Source: Xiphophorus maculatus | Taxonomy: Eukaryota; Chordata; Actinopteri; Cyprinodontiformes; Poeciliidae | Assembly (NCBI RefSeq): GCF_002775205.1 | Contig: NC_036458.1 | Span: 4,494,560-4,558,559, forward strand | Direction: 5' to 3' | DNA: 64,000 bases | Shown: positions 13,336 to 54,900 of the stretch, in pieces | How the letters are laid out: each line of letters starts with the position of its first letter | Numbering within the stretch: the first letter of the stretch is position 1 | Notes under the pieces: model-generated | Told to the model about the DNA's origin: nothing | The model's database searches: none | The model's input: only the letters and a program-made list of their open reading frames with translations | Program-made: the position numbers and the translations under genes

Positions 13336-14330
13336 TCAAGCAAAAATTATAATTTGTTTAAGCACTGGAATGATTATGATATATCATTTTAAATTTTGTT
13401 GTGCTTTATTTGTGCACAAAGACATTAAAATTAATTTCTATTCTGATATTTTATCTCTAAAACAATTGACAGATATCCCGGCAAGTTTTAAATTCCTCTG
13501 TTTTGAACGTTTTTATTGCAAACTCAGGCATTTTCTTGTTTCCTGTTTTTTTATTTAAATTTAGCGTTTCTAATATTAGAACACCTGGGACAGAATATGC
13601 CATTAACCTTCTGTTGAGAACCGCTACGGGCCTCAAGGAGACGAGCAAATTCCTTGTTGCTAGGAAACGGTAACCAAAACACACCGTTTTGGTCACCATG
13701 TGCACAACTGGAAGGAAGGCAATCATTTCATAGTCTGTGAAGGTAAGAAGCACCTTGGTAAAGGTTTTCTTTTTTACTTTATTAAAAAAAAAAAAAAAAC
13801 ATTTTTCACTCTTTACAGTGAATTTAGGTTTCATAAGAATTGTGTTTTAGACATTTTTAAATTCGTATGAGCTGCAACAATTGTCCAAAAGCAAAAACGT
13901 ATAAACGTAAAAAAAAAAATACTTGGTAAGGTTTTGTGTTTTTGCAGGTATGACTCAGTAGCAACGGTAACCACTGCGATGAAGACTTAAGACCAAAGAC
14001 AAACAGAAGGGCACTTTGAGGAGTGCCTTAAATAATCCAGTTAGTAAAGATGACACGAATTGGATAACTTCCCAGTAGAGTGTGATAAAGATCATTTCAT
14101 CATGACCTACAAAATAAAGGTGATGCTGTTTTTAAGTGTGTAGCTGGGTGGGAGCAGCTATTCCAGTCAATGAGCTGCTTTTTCCAGATGAAGGCAAACA
14201 CAGATTTAGGATTCTATTTTAAGATCAACATGAGTCGACATCTTAAAGCTGAAGTAATACCCAGCGCACCCATTTTCCTTTTACTGATGATACAGCTCAG
14301 CCTTACTTTATTTTACTAGGGGGAAAAATC
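13336..14330. other. Intergenic sequence, no gene recognised
   Basis: Unique-looking DNA between hsd3b7 and setd1a. A plus-strand GTAAG donor-like site near 13742 and a TTTTTGCAG acceptor-like site near 13948 could be read as a spliced non-coding RNA. The acceptor, however, is the end of a TIR element of the 20.4-kb family (ACTTGGTAAGGTTTTGTG). An X-box-like GTTGCTAGGAAAC lies near 13656. Confidence 0.4.
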
Positions 14331-14344
14331 TACGGAACAAGATT

Positions 14345-14935
14345 AGTGCCACTGAAAAAAAAAATCAGACTTTAATCTCAGAATTCAGACGTTTTAGAAA
14401 AAAAAAATCAGAATCAGAAATTTGAAATGTTTAATTTGTTTAGTCTGAAAACTCAAATCTACCAAACAAATTTGGGACAAGTGTTCAGTGTGGATGAAGT
14501 GAAAATTTACAAGTATAACAAGGAGGAAACACTTAATATACTAGCAACATAGTTGACATACACCTAGGAGTATTTGGATTTTTGTTTGGACTTTGACAGA
14601 TTGACAGAATTAGAATCTTGAGATTAAAGTCAGAATTCTTAAAAAAAAAAAATCAGAGAAAATAATCAGAATTCTGAGGAAAAAATAAAGAATTCTGAAA
14701 AAGTAAGAAATTTGAGATAAGTAAGAATTCTTAGATTTAAGTCGGATTTTGAAAAAGAAAAAATTCAGAGAAAATAAGTGAAAATTCTGGAAAAAAAAAT
14801 CTGAGAAAATAGAATTCTATAAAAAGCTGAGAAAAACTACGAATCAAAAAAAATTTCTAAGATTAAAGTTGGAGTTCTGAGAAAAAAAGTCGGAATTTTG
14901 AAAATAAAGTCAGAATTTGATTTTTGTTGGCCCTA
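14345..14935. repeat. Degenerate minisatellite of (GA)TTAAAGTCAGAATTCT-type units
   Basis: Repeated, diverged words such as GAGATTAAAGTCAGAATTC, AAAAATCAGAGAAAAT and AGTCGGAATTTTGAAAA fill about 0.6 kb. The core is the same word, in reverse complement, as the 20-bp array at 28471-28796 in setd1a. Confidence 0.7.
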
Positions 14936-15850
14936 ATCCCTTTCCGTACTTTGCTAACATGGAGTCCTTGAACTTGCGCTGAACTCAGTCAAGGCCTTTA
15001 CACACTATCAACAGATAATTTGGAGTCAGGAAGGAGAGTTCAAAGGTATGTGGTTTTATTGTGTCATCTGAGAAGAGGATAAAGGTTCAGAGTAACTGGA
15101 TACGACCGTAAAAGGGAATGTAACGCTTCCAGAAGAGTTTACCAACTAATTACCGAGTCAGAGGACGGGTTGCAACCTCAAAAATCTACATTATTGTAGC
15201 TAATGCTTTAAACTGAACATTAAAGGTCACCTGCTGTGCTTCCTTAAACAGGTTATGATTCGTCCATGGTCTACACAGAACATGTTCATTACATCTTTTT
15301 GCATAAAAGCATTCTTTAATAGTGAGATTTTAGTCTGGCATATGTGCGTTAGTTCTGTTTGGGTTGCTAGGTGACGGGTTGTGGTCGGCTGAGGTTGCTA
15401 GGTAACGACAGTCGACAGTTAGCTTGGTAGATCTTAAGAAAAAAATTATAAATTTTCCGTAACTGATCCCCTTTAATGTAAACAAAGCAATGTTGCAAAG
15501 AAACTCCCTGTAATTATAAAAGGAGTTTTTTGTGAACAACTTACATTTTTTAATAATTAATAATTCCTGGCAGCTGTAAAACATGTCGGTTGTCATCTTT
15601 CCCCCCCCCAAACACACCCTTTCCAGATCAGGATTCTGTTCCCGTCTGGTGAAAAGAAAACAATACGTGAGGTTCACAAGGCCGGGCAGCGGCAGAAACG
15701 CGTTTGAAACAGATGCAGGGATTTTCCAGCTGAGGTCAACATCTGCTGGGAGAACCGAGCCATCTTTCCCCTTCCTCTTTCCGTTAAAAATAACAAGTTG
15801 CAGCTCGCAGGACAAGAAGAGTCATCAGAAGGAGAAAAAACATCAGATTT
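14936..15850. repeat. Intergenic repeat-rich stretch with an R3 (X-box-like) copy
   Basis: About 15220-15470 carries GGTTGCTAGGTGACGG and GGTTGCTAGGTAACG preceded by a TTCATTACAT block. This arrangement is shared with 8660-8900, 19200-20050, 49400-50000 and 62740-63720. No gene was recognised; the ORFs here have no family features. Confidence 0.6.
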
Positions 15851-17902
15851 TCTTGTTTTTATTTAAAAAATATTTTTAATGCACCATTAATAAAGGGTTC
15901 AACGCATTAATACAAGAGAAATATTGCAAATAATATTAAAATAATCAAATTAAGAGGAAAAAACCAATAAAAAATAAATGAATGAAAGGTATGTACACGT
16001 TTCCTCACGGAGAGAGAAAAAGGAACAACATATTTACAGCTTGGAATCTGCTTGTTTCTACGAGAAACAAACATCTCTACAATATTTACATTTACTTCTT
16101 TTTATTTTTTTTTATGTTTTATCCTGTCGTAAATAAGTTTTGTTTTGTAAGGAAAGGCTTTCATTGCAACAAGCATTATAGTACACAATTTTCAGGTTGC
16201 GTGGGAACAAAAAAGAAAAAAAAGAAAAAAAGAGGGAGTCTGGTTAAAAGTTTCAACATCGAAGTTAAACTTTGGACGGTCCGGGAAAAAAAAAAAAAAA
16301 TTTAAATAAAAACTCAGGGTAAACAAGAGAGAGCCCGACTGTCTGCAGTGCAACATTAACTCATCTAGCAGAAAAACAGCGACGTACAAAAAACACAACT
16401 TCTCCGTCCGCCGCGTCAGGATAGAACATTTTAGTGAGGGACGTTCGGTATGTGATAAACACTCAGATAAAATAAATACAAGTGAATTTTGGAGGAGCAG
16501 GGGGAGTTTCTTTTAAAGATAACCTTGTAAAGCAACTAAACATCTGTGTTATCAATGAAAACAAGTCGAAATCCTTCAGCCGTTTTCTTCCAACAGACTT
16601 TGTTTTTGTTGTTGTTGAAATAAAACAGGAACACAAAGAGAAGCTGATATACGCGCTTTTTAAGGCAGGCAGAAGAAAATATATAATGCACAGGGTTCCT
16701 ACACAGTTGTCATAACTTACAGTTTACATACTACATTTCAAAAAAATCTGTCATTTGCCAAATATGGGTTGGAGTCTCGCACAATAAATGCAAACATGAA
16801 AAAAAATTCAGTAAATGTGTCCGTCTAAAATCTACTTTTTTAGTTATTTTTGAATGTATAGACATTCAAAAATCTAAACACTGATGTGTAAAAAATTGGA
16901 AATGAAGGCAAAATCATTTAGCATAAAATGTCTGGAAAAACCTAACATTTTAACAAGTCGTCAAGAAAATTGTGTGTAGGAACCCTGAAAGAAACGATTG
17001 TTTGCATTTTTTTTTTTTTTGTTCCTTTATTCTTGGAGAACCTGTAGGGAACATCCAAGCACTAAATAACATTTCCAAGTGCTTTATTCAAGCAAACTTT
17101 GTGAGAATCTGAAAACCTTTCATACAGAAGAAATGCAGCAAATAATGAGCAGTTAAAAGCAGGTACATCAGAGTGAAGGGAGAAAACTGTTCTGTTGTGC
17201 TGACTGTCAGTAACGGCTGAGAAAGGAGAAATATTAACACTTTTAGACAGCAGAAGGTTGTTGCAAATCAGAACCAAGAGGGACACGGAGGGGAAAAGTC
17301 ATTTCATTATAAGAAACTTTCTGCCAACGAAACAAAATACTATTAATTACAGCAAAGGTTTTCAAAAGAGAGATGGAAAGGAATCACAAAACAACTATCG
17401 CACTCAGAAATCCTGCATGACTGAAAACCTAGTTGAAAGAAGTTTATTATTATTATTTTAAAAGTGCGCCCATGACAAGCGATTTTTAAAAACCCTGAAT
17501 TTTTCTGGCATTCCTGTGCGTTTGTGTGGGGATGAATATGGATGCTGGGGGGAAAAAAAATATATATATATAAAAAAAGAAAAATCCCATGATATGTGTA
17601 AAAAGACTGATCCGACACAGACAGAAATGACCTGTGTGTCACCGTTTATCAAACGGATGCTGGCGTGGAAATAGAAAAAAAAAAAAGGTTTTAATGACTT
17701 GCTCAATACTGCCACTCCTCCGATGTTGAGAAACCCAAACAGGAGGCGCGTTAACGTCAATTGAAGTGAAAAGTGCAAATGTGTGCGACACCGTTTCCTA
17801 CTTTCTGGGGCTCTGAACTCTGACAAAAAAGAAAAAAAAGAAAGAAAAGAGGTAAAGGTCAGCTGCTGGCGAGAAGAAAAGGACAAGAAGTGCTTTTTTT
17901 CA
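15851..17902 (-). other. Probable setd1a 3' UTR and downstream sequence
   Basis: About 2 kb after the stop with no recognisable gene. Minus-strand AATAAA hexamers at about 17446, 17083 and 17026 are candidate poly(A) signals. The last is followed within a few bases by a long A run on the same strand. A TA dinucleotide run lies near 17561. The true 3' end needs transcript data. Confidence 0.45.
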
Positions 17903-45217
<27,315 letters not shown>

Positions 45218-47200
45218 CCTATAACTGAGGACAAAACGAAAAACTTTCATTTAAAAGAGGATCTGCTGGAAAAAACTAACAAACAAACAAACAAAAAAAC
45301 ATCCAAGTGACTCAGATTCTAGGAATTTAGCAAGCAAATGATTTTTTTAGTTTCAAGATTTTTTCAATTTCCTCTCCATTTTAAACACATTTGTATAAAA
45401 CTTACAGTGGATTCTTACAAGGAGGTCAATGTTTTTTGTAAGTATGCTCCAAACACAAAAATTTATATTTTTTCTGACTCAAGTTTCCTAATTTCTCTGT
45501 TAGTTTTCAGTCAGTTTTGTTTTCAAATCAGGCACTAAACAAAGTTTAATAAAAAGTTACAAAGGATGTTTCTAAAATGGTTAAGCTTAAAAAAATTATC
45601 AAGTTATAAAACCTAAACTCTACATAAGACTTCCCTCTATTTCCTGAAGCTCAGAATCCTGGATCTATCACCAGAGTTACATCTTTTTATGAAACCTCTA
45701 CTCATAAAACTGGTAAAAACATATTACAGATATTAATTAAAGTCTTGATATAGTAGTTTCCAAAAATATCACATTATATAAACTGTGTTCACCTTGTAAA
45801 TAAAGTGTGTGAAGAAAAACCTTATATGGACTAAAATAACTTACTCCTAAATATTACAAACTGTTAAATTGGACAGAAAATGCAGCCTGGAAATACAAAT
45901 AAGTCTCCATTTTTTATTTTTTCTACATTTATCCAGACTTTGGACCAATTAAAATCAATTTCTGTAGTTTGAGGCTTTTTTTCTCAAAGGCTTTAAGTGC
46001 ATGAGGGCAGCCTGGGGTTAATTGTTCCTATTTAGAGCAAAAAAAGAAAACATTGTATGTTTAAACGCCAGGCAAAGCTGCAACAGATTAGCTACATATT
46101 AATTTAGCCTGTTAATGTTTTTTTTTAGAAATTAGAGTAAGGAATGTCGTCCTGGAAAATACGAAAATCAATTTGTGCTTTCAAATTTTTCAAGTCGGTC
46201 CAAGAAACCTAAACGCACCATAACAACCTTAACAAATTAGATGCGAATTGAACCGAGACTGATGAGAAAAGATGCAGTAATTACAGATAAATAACTCTTG
46301 CCTGCAAAGGAACGATGAGCTGCGTCACAGCATTTAGCCAGAGTTCAACTTCACTGACTTCTGGGTCGCATTAGTATATTCTGGGATCACATTTAAAGTA
46401 TATAAAATGTTTAGCATTATCATCAGCTTGTTGTCGGCTTCGGTTAAGCTGCTGTCAAAACAATGATCAGCGCTACGTCACTGATCAGATACTTTAGCTA
46501 GCAGCTTGCTGTTAGCAGAGGCTAAAGTGGATCCACAAAAAGCAAATAATTGTTTCAGCAAGCGTCAAAACAGAATTAATATTCAGCGCATCTGTCCGCG
46601 TTTCAGAAGCGTTCCTTAAAAACCGAACCTGCACGTTGCCGATCAGTCTGACAACGTAAACCAAAGTAAAAATTAGTTGTCTTCTCGCTTTAGCTAGGGC
46701 AAACTGATGCTACTGATGGCTAATGCTAACTTAGCAACATCAAGTTAACAGTTTAAACTTTGAACTTGAAGACCTCCACGTACACGTATTAGTTTTTCTA
46801 AGTTGCAATCGTGATATGCATATCTTATGGAAACTTCTTAAGACTGGCTTGCCCACAATTTAACCAAAATTCAGCCCACTCCACCTCTTGGAGACCCGCT
46901 CATCCGAAAGTAGCAATTCGCCGCCGCTACAGTGTAGGCAGCTGCAGCCAGGCCCGCGAGACCAAGAAGAAAAACACTGGGTCACAAACAGATATATGAC
47001 ACCTACGACCCGGCGTTAAAGCACCTCTAACGAATTAAAACAATACCGCTACCATTCCGGAAATTAGTCGATAGACCAACGACCATCTACGAGCACCAAA
47101 GCCATTGTTTTCTATTTCAAAATCCAGATATTGTTGAGAAAGCGGCCATCGCGTTACCAACCTGAACGCCTCGCCTGCTCCCCATCAATGCATGGTAATG
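45218..47200 (-). promoter_or_regulatory. setd1a 5' UTR intron and probable promoter region
   Basis: The C1 exon begins at 45224 after a TCCTCAG acceptor, so at least one upstream non-coding exon is needed. The best promoter-like sequence is about 46300-47200, where CpG density rises and GCTAGCAGCTTGCTGTTAGC-type words and a YY1-like GCGGCCATCGCG (about 47143-47154) occur. The donor of exon 1 could not be fixed from sequence alone. 45300-46300 is AT-rich with nothing recognised. Confidence 0.4.
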
Positions 47201-48470
47201 CAGTCTACAGTTGCTCACCCGCACTTTCCTCTACGCAGGCACAAAACAAACAACAAATAAACAGAATATTGAAACTTAAAACATTACTTTGAATTAAATA
47301 AAATAACAAAGATTTTTTTAAAAGATAACTTACTCTATAATCAGTTAAATATTTGTAGTGTAAAATTATGCTTGAATCTGCTTGTATCATTTCCAGTTTG
47401 AATGGTGAGAAATTCGCCCCCTACTGGCGAAGTGGTGAAACAACTCAATAAGTATGAGTGTAGTAAAATAAATCTAAATGTTTTTTTTTCTTGACTTTTA
47501 AAACAAATAACAATGGATTGTTATAAAACATAAGATTTGTTTTATTGCAGTATTAATTATGCCATATAAACTGCAAATTTTGCAAGATTAATTAGAGTTA
47601 GAATAGAATTAACCTCTATTGTCCCATCGTTTGGAAATTAAGGCATAACAAAATTGAGTGTACAATCAGTAAGGACAAAGTTTACAGCATAAGAAAAATA
47701 ATACTGTTAATTTATTAAAAATTAAGTATTGATGAAGATACTTTTTACTGGACAACAGATAATCAATTACACCCAACCATAAAGACATAAAATACATGAT
47801 CACAAATTAAAAATAAACCCACATTAGCTAGGATTTATTGCCCCAGTTTTAAATATTATGTTTAAAAGATTTGTATTAAAATATTTTATAGTATCAGATT
47901 TTCAACTACAACTTTATGTTAAAAGTAATTCAGTTATTCACAACAAAGCTAAAAAAATTAAGATTTTGAGTGAATTTTGGTAATTATCTTGTAATAAACA
48001 ATGACAAATTTCATGGATCCCATTTAAGTATATAATTAAGTAATCATTTACTGCAGTAGCATAATTTCATTTAGAAATATTAATTTACTTTGAGTACATT
48101 TATTCAGCTACAGATAAAAAAAACGTCAAAATTTGCTACACCTTACAGTTCATGTGAAATAAATACAACCGAGCTATTTTTATAATTCATTTTATACTTT
48201 GTGAATCAGTTTATAGTATCTTAAACAAGGAAATTTACTTAACACCCATATTCAGAAATGTAAGAAAAGTAATAAAAATCTACAATTTACATGCTAATTG
48301 CTTGTTTAGCATGAACTTGAGCTTTATTGTGGCAAAACTTCCAGATGGATTTGATATAAAATAATTAAAAAAACATTAAAAAAACACCTGATATATCATT
48401 TTGATATTTTTATAAAGGAAACAATTGCAATATGACAAAGGGAAAAAGAATATTTTTAAAGATTTCAGTG
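47201..48470. other. Intergenic, setd1a to ccdc47
   Basis: AT-rich sequence without a recognised gene. A CTCF-like CGCCCCCTACTGG occurs at 47415-47427. The stretch 47460-48470 has no feature I can name. Confidence 0.4.
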
Positions 48471-48472
48471 CA

Positions 48473-48478
48473 TTTATT
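48473..48478 (-). terminator. Candidate ccdc47 poly(A) signal
   Basis: AATAAA on the minus strand about 475 nt past the ccdc47 stop, in AT-rich non-coding sequence. Cleavage site not shown. Confidence 0.35.
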
Positions 48479-48951
48479 GTTTGCTCAGATAACAATTAGA
48501 AACAGCCTGACAGAAACTTATTTCAAATATATTAAACATTTCCTGGACATTATCGTTTAAAGGTTACAATAATGCTAATATATTACCAATGAAATAACAG
48601 CAATGCTTTCAGTCCTTTAAAAATGTGGCTCAATACCCCCTAGTAGTGTCCTGCTCACCAGCAACCTGTTAAAAAACAATCATTAGGCTTTTTTCAGACA
48701 AACATTTGAAAACTGTTTAAAACATAAACAAACTTGATGCCCACTAGAGACTCATTTGACGGATTTTGCTCCGTTTTTTGTGTTTTAATCTCATCAAATG
48801 GAGCAGTAGGTGAAACAAACAGCAAAGCCCGACACAATCAGAGAGTTTGATGGAAGATTTCTGGCAGAAACTGTGGAAGTTGAATAGCAGTATCAGGAAG
48901 AAAAGCTGAGCAAAGCACTGATTCTCCATGTGCTTGAATGCTTTTTCTCTT

Positions 48952-51900
48952 TCACATGGCTTTCACTTTGATCTGCTTCATCTTCATCTGCTTCTTCTCA
49001 ATCTTCTTCTGCTCCCGCCGCTGCGCTGCCTCCTGCATAAAGAAACGGGAGGAGACGAAAGAATAGCTAAAGTTCAAAACTGAAACAAAACATCTGTGTG
49101 TTTTTTTTAAAGGCAGGCTTCAGACCTCCAGACGGCGTTGTCTCTCAGGATCCTCTTCGTTCATGATCCTCTCCTTCTCGGCTCTTTTCTTCTCCTCTCT
49201 GCGGGTTTGGGCTGCTTCCTGGCGCTGAGCGTGCGTCTGTTTCAGGAAGTTCTCCTCAACGCGAGCCCGGTTTCTGTCCGCTTTCTGCTTTCCCTAAACA
49301 CACAAAGAGGATTTTTAAAACAATGTACCTCCTAAAATATAGAATTAAAGAATAATTTTGGCTATGGCTTTATCATTTTTAGAAGGTTTTGTGTTTTTAA
49401 AGGCGAGTTATTATGTTTCCTGGGACAGATTAAGATAGGCCTATGGTCTATACAAACAAATTAATGACTTTTTTTGCAAAACATTATTTTTAGAAAATGA
49501 GAATTTATTCTGGTCAGTTGAGAATGAGCTTCTTTTAGGGCCTCTGTCACTTTAAATCCAAATAATCTGCTGCTGGCCACACCCCCAGCTCAATATTTAC
49601 ATGCACACATAAAAATGGCTGCAAAAAGATGTGCAATTATACAACCGTACAACTTTGAAAAGCAGAAGTGGAAGCTCCTGCACAACCAACAAGCATTTAG
49701 CAAGTGGTTTCTGGATGGTAAGTCAACAACAAAACATTTGTTTTTTCCAGCAGCCATTGTACAGCGCATAAAGCGGTAAACCCAGCTGACCAAACGCCTT
49801 CGAGCTCTGCTTGGGTTGCTAGGTGACGAGCAAAACTCCACTGCGGTTGCTAAGTAACAAGCAGTGCCTGCTGATTTATGACGTTACATTTGTAAGTTTT
49901 TTGAAAAAGCTCATTTTCCAGACAACAAAAAACAACTTATTGCCAAAAAATCTCTGGATGTTCTTTTTAAAATGCTCGGGTTGCTTTTATTAATAGTAGA
50001 AACCAGTAAAATGTGCGAAATGTGAATTTAGCATAATACGTCTCCATTACAGTTTAATGAAGAAACAAATATATTTAATACTTTTACAAAGCTTAAAATT
50101 TGTGGTTTTTTTCTTTTAATCCCTTAAACCTTGAGACACTGCGGTTCATCAAACAAATATCATTTCCAGATTGATGGAAAAAAGTGTTAATTTTGTAATA
50201 ACAAAAACTTTCCGTCTGTTTTTTTTTCTAAACGAGAACGAGACAAAAAACTTTAAACCTGCACAGGATGTCAAACTCTGATGAAAAAAAACAGACAATT
50301 TTGGCAGTTCATAAAAATTAGGAAAATATTGGAGGAAGAAGAAAAACAAACCGATCAGATTTTAATTGTCTGAAATGGCAGAAGATATTGCAAAAAAAAT
50401 GTTTACAATCTAATTTCATAGTTCTGACTTTCAAAATCCGGTCAATATGGAAACCCAAAGGTGCTTAAAGTAAACAATTAGTGCCAATATTTCGTAAAAT
50501 ATTTAAATTCAGCTCCATTTTCCGAGCATCAATAAGAGAAAAGTCCTTTTAAAATCTGGAATAATCGTGTTTTGTTGTATGAATACTTTTGTACTAATAG
50601 TTACTAGAGCGTTTCCCTCACCTCTCTGTTCAGACGGAGCTTCTTGACCTTATCGATGCTGTAGATCACCATGTTCATGAGCGGAAGCAGAGAGTCCATG
50701 TCTTTGGGAGACGTGCTGCCGTAGCCAGGCACTGCGGAGCGAAATATCCAGAAAAACTCAGGATAACTTTAAGCGTGTAGGACGGCTGGGCACACAGATC
50801 GATTTTAGCGATTCATTGAATTTTTGGAATTTGGAAAATCTGGATTTTTTCCCCCCACTAATGCTCTCACTGGGTTTCCATAGTTACGAGTGATGTCAGC
50901 ACGCCCAAGTCGGCCATCTTGTTTGACAAGCTTGTTTTGTTTTATAGCTTCTATTTATTTTGAATTTGAGGTCAGATAAAATGTAACGGTCAGGCTAAGA
51001 TTTTTATTTTTTACAGGAATAAAGTCATAACAATAAAGTCACAAAATGCTAGAGTAAAGTCATAATATTACCAGAATAAAGTTGTAAAATTAGAAGAATT
51101 AACTAGTAATTTGATAGACTCCAACATGAAAACAGAAAAATTATTTTCAAACATTTTTCTTATTAAAACAACATGTCTTCATAAATTTGAGACGTTCTGC
51201 TGCTAAAATTGCATCTTTATTCTGCTAATATTGTGACTATATCCTTGTAATTAAGCTAAAGTTTTCATAGCCTGGCCCTAATACTTCGTTGTAAAACTCA
51301 AAAGGGATGATTAAAATAAAAGCCACTTTCTGAAAATATTTTCTGTCATTTGCCTTTTTTTAGAAGAGAAAGCAAGAAAAAACTGGATTAAAATTGGAAG
51401 TTGGATCTGGTATGAAACATTAAACTTACAATGTAGTGTTCAAGTGAACACAGTAGAAAAATTCCTCACCATTAAATGTAAACAGTAGAGTCTTCTTGGT
51501 CTCAGGCAGCTTTAACGGCTGACCCTCCCTGAAAAACAAAAACGAAAACATTCAGCACCACAACATCAGAAAGAGGTTCTGTCCCAGAAACAAACGATAA
51601 TTAAATACTCACTCTTGCATAATTTTTGGACCAGAAAACTGATCCGAGAAATGGATCGACTCGATCTTGTCAGCATGGTTGGTGATGTAGTGTACCATCT
51701 GAAACGAGAAGAGCCCAAAAGCAGAACTTGAGTTACAGAGTTGAGTTTAAACTTTAGGGACGCAGGTTATCGATTAATGAGTCAATCGAAAGTTGGCTGA
51801 TCCAAACAACTGATTAATGATTAATTGATAAGCGGATATTTTCTTAAAGTCTTGAGTTTTCTCTTGTATCCAGATGGTCAAACATATTTACATATCATAA

Positions 51901-54900
51901 AGTGCAACATTTTTCATAATATGCTGAAGTATAAAAAAAGTTTTAAGATTATTTTGTGTCAGCTCTGTCTTAACAGAAAATAAACAGGTTTTCTGACATA
52001 AATAGACATTTTTATAAAATATAACAAAACAGGAGCCTCTCAGGTTGCTGAATAGAAAAATAAAAGATGAAGCAAATAATTCTCTATGAACAGAGACATT
52101 CATATTTTAGTACTGTCTGTGGTTTCTCTTGTAGGAATGTTAAATATTCGCTTCAGGAAGTGCATTAACTCATAACAGACATCAAAATCAATCTTTTTTA
52201 TTAGCATCGTGTTGTTTTTCCCCTCATTATTTACAATGTTTCCGTTTTCCTGTCATCACATCAGTAAATTTTTAAATGAGAAGTTGAAGCTGATTCAAGA
52301 GCGAGACTAAGGTGAAACTTCAGCAATTTGTAAGTGTTTATATTTTAAAACTGAACAGAACAAAGTGCATTTTACATCCAATAGCAGATTCTGTTTGGTA
52401 CAATTAGGGCCGGTACAGATAGAAAAGAAAAAGAAAAGAAAAGAAAAACGGAGTTAATTACTGCCACAAAACTCAAACATTTTGGGATTAATGTCAAATT
52501 TTTAGTAGAAAAACTAGGAAATTCTCTGAGCTCCAAAAGTTGTAACAACAGCCCTAATGCGCTGCGTAGTTGGGACTGTTCCTCTTTCCCATTCTGGCAT
52601 GCCTCGCTATATTTATTTCTGTATCAACTTGACTCTTCTTAAGGATGACCAGAGACGCCCCCTGCTGGACGGAGGCTAAACTACAAAACAAAAAGACGTT
52701 CTAAGGGGATGTTATTAGTTAATCGAGTTTAACTAATTCAAATCTATTAATCCATTAATCTACAATAAATCCTAAATTGATTGTTTCCATCCCTAGTAAT
52801 AATTAGAAGAATCACCTTGTTATCCATCACACCATCCGTTACTTCCCCCATCTCACTGAGAATTGCCATGGAGTCTGGAAGCCCATATTTCGCCCCCGAC
52901 TTCGGCTTGTCGCTGCAGAACTCGCTCTATTAAAACAAAAAAAATATATTGTCACTTCAAATTTCAAAAATGAGTCAACAGAAAAAACATTAATCACAAA
53001 ATTATTCACCAAGTCATGCATCTCCTTCTGCAGCCGAGCCATGGCTCTCTTAGAGCCCACAGCAAAGACGAAAGTGTCCATGTCTTCGTCGTTAAGCGTC
53101 ACTTTGACTTGCTGCAGAGAAAAACCCAGACAGCATAGCTAAAGCTCTGCTCAGAGGAAGCAAAAACGTTTCTACATCTGCTGCAGCAGAAACGCTTACC
53201 ACTTGGTCAGAGGCGGGCCTCATCATCCTGGTCACTGTGTTCAGGAGGTCCTGCCTCTTCAGGAACTAAAACAACCAGCAGCAGGTTCAGAAAACACAGA
53301 CGGGGAGGATTTAAATGGTTGTAAGCAAATACCTTGAGTTGAATCAGCATTCCTTCACAGCACACACGGCCAGAGCACCACAGATTATAGATGTGTTCGT
53401 TTTCCTGATTCAGCTTCCCAGTGCTCACAGGTTCTTTACTGGTGCCGTCATCGCCTAGAGTGCAGATCAATGCCAAGAAAACACTGAATCTATCGAATGG
53501 GGGATACATTTTATGTGACTGACCAACAGAAAAACAGCACATAACTGGGAAGTGGAAGGAAAATTACATTTTCCAATTTTGCAACAGATTCTATTGGATT
53601 CAATTTGACCTAGACTTTGACTGGGCCATTCTACCGCATGAATATGATTTGGTCTAAATGATCACACTGAAGTTAGGTGGTTAATTTGTTATCCAGGAGA
53701 AAAGGGAGCGTACTTTCTACATGTTTGCTGTGTTCCCTGTATGAATTGTAGCAAAACAGATTTATTCCAACTTTCTTTAAAAAAAGATTTCTTGCCACTC
53801 TTCAATAAAGAAAAGGTTTGTAAAATACACCAATGCAAACTATTGTGAACTGAGGATTTCTTCCAAATGAAGTTAAATAAATATTTTTAAAATGAGCATC
53901 AACAGATTTTAGGGCTGAAACAATTAATCGGATTAATTGTGATTAATCAATTACTGAAATAATGGTAAACTAATTTGGTAATTGATTAATCGTTAACTTG
54001 AGTATACAGACTAAAAAAATACTATTTGCTAAAAGAACAACATATCCAGAGCAGTAATTAAATCAAATCTCAACAAAATATAAATAAATTTTGCATTTCA
54101 AAAAAAAAAAAGAGCTAAGAAAATAAGCCCATAAAATATTTAAAGTAGTTTTACAAAATAAGTGTCACAAAAAACACCATTATGAAATGAACAATTAAAA
54201 ATTAAAACAAATCTTGAAATAAATAAAAAATAAACTAAGCAAAAATTAATTTTTTTAAATTTTTATTTTATGTAGTATTTATTAGTTTTTAAAAACAATA
54301 TTTCTTTATTTAATTTTTAAAAAATCTGAAGAATGTGCCAATTTTTCATTCAATTAATTGTCAAAATAATCAATAGATTAATCGATACCTAAAATAATTG
54401 TTAGTTACAGTCCTTGTAAATTTGGAAAACTCATGTATAATTTTCCTTGCACATCAGAGCTATGCACTCCTTTCTAATACATAAAATTAATAAAACAAAA
54501 CAATAAATGGACTATTTTAATTTTAAGGAATACTTTTGCAAGCCATTGTGCACCAATAGATCCTGCAGGGAGTTTAATGATTCAAAGAAAAGACGGACAG
54601 ACTCACCCACAAGTGCAAAGTTGCTCTCCAGAAGTTCCCTGTGGGAGTTAAACCAGGCCTGAGCGAGCCGGCTGTTCTTGTTCTTGCCTATGATGTAGTT
54701 CATGATGTAGCACAGTAAACCCGTCACCATCAGGATCTCCATGTAGTAACTCTCCCAGCTGTTCTGCAGGTGTGCAGGAACCTGCAGAGACATAACATGC
54801 AGACAGATAAATCACACTGCAGATCAACATCTGACCATCGGAAATGTATCTAAATCACGTCCCAGGATTAATTAGACTAAAATGTAAGCTCTTGGTATCA

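Noticed and set aside
13740..14120. Possible plus-strand spliced non-coding RNA with a GTAAG donor, TTTTTGCAG acceptor and AATAAA near 14113
   Set aside because: The acceptor is the conserved end of a TIR element also present at 21.4 kb. Without transcript data the coincidence is not evidence for a gene.
45218..45250. Upstream in-frame start [11 protein letters not shown] for setd1a
   Set aside because: A TCCTCAG acceptor lies between it and the exon. Family members begin MD..., matching the downstream ATG at 45217.
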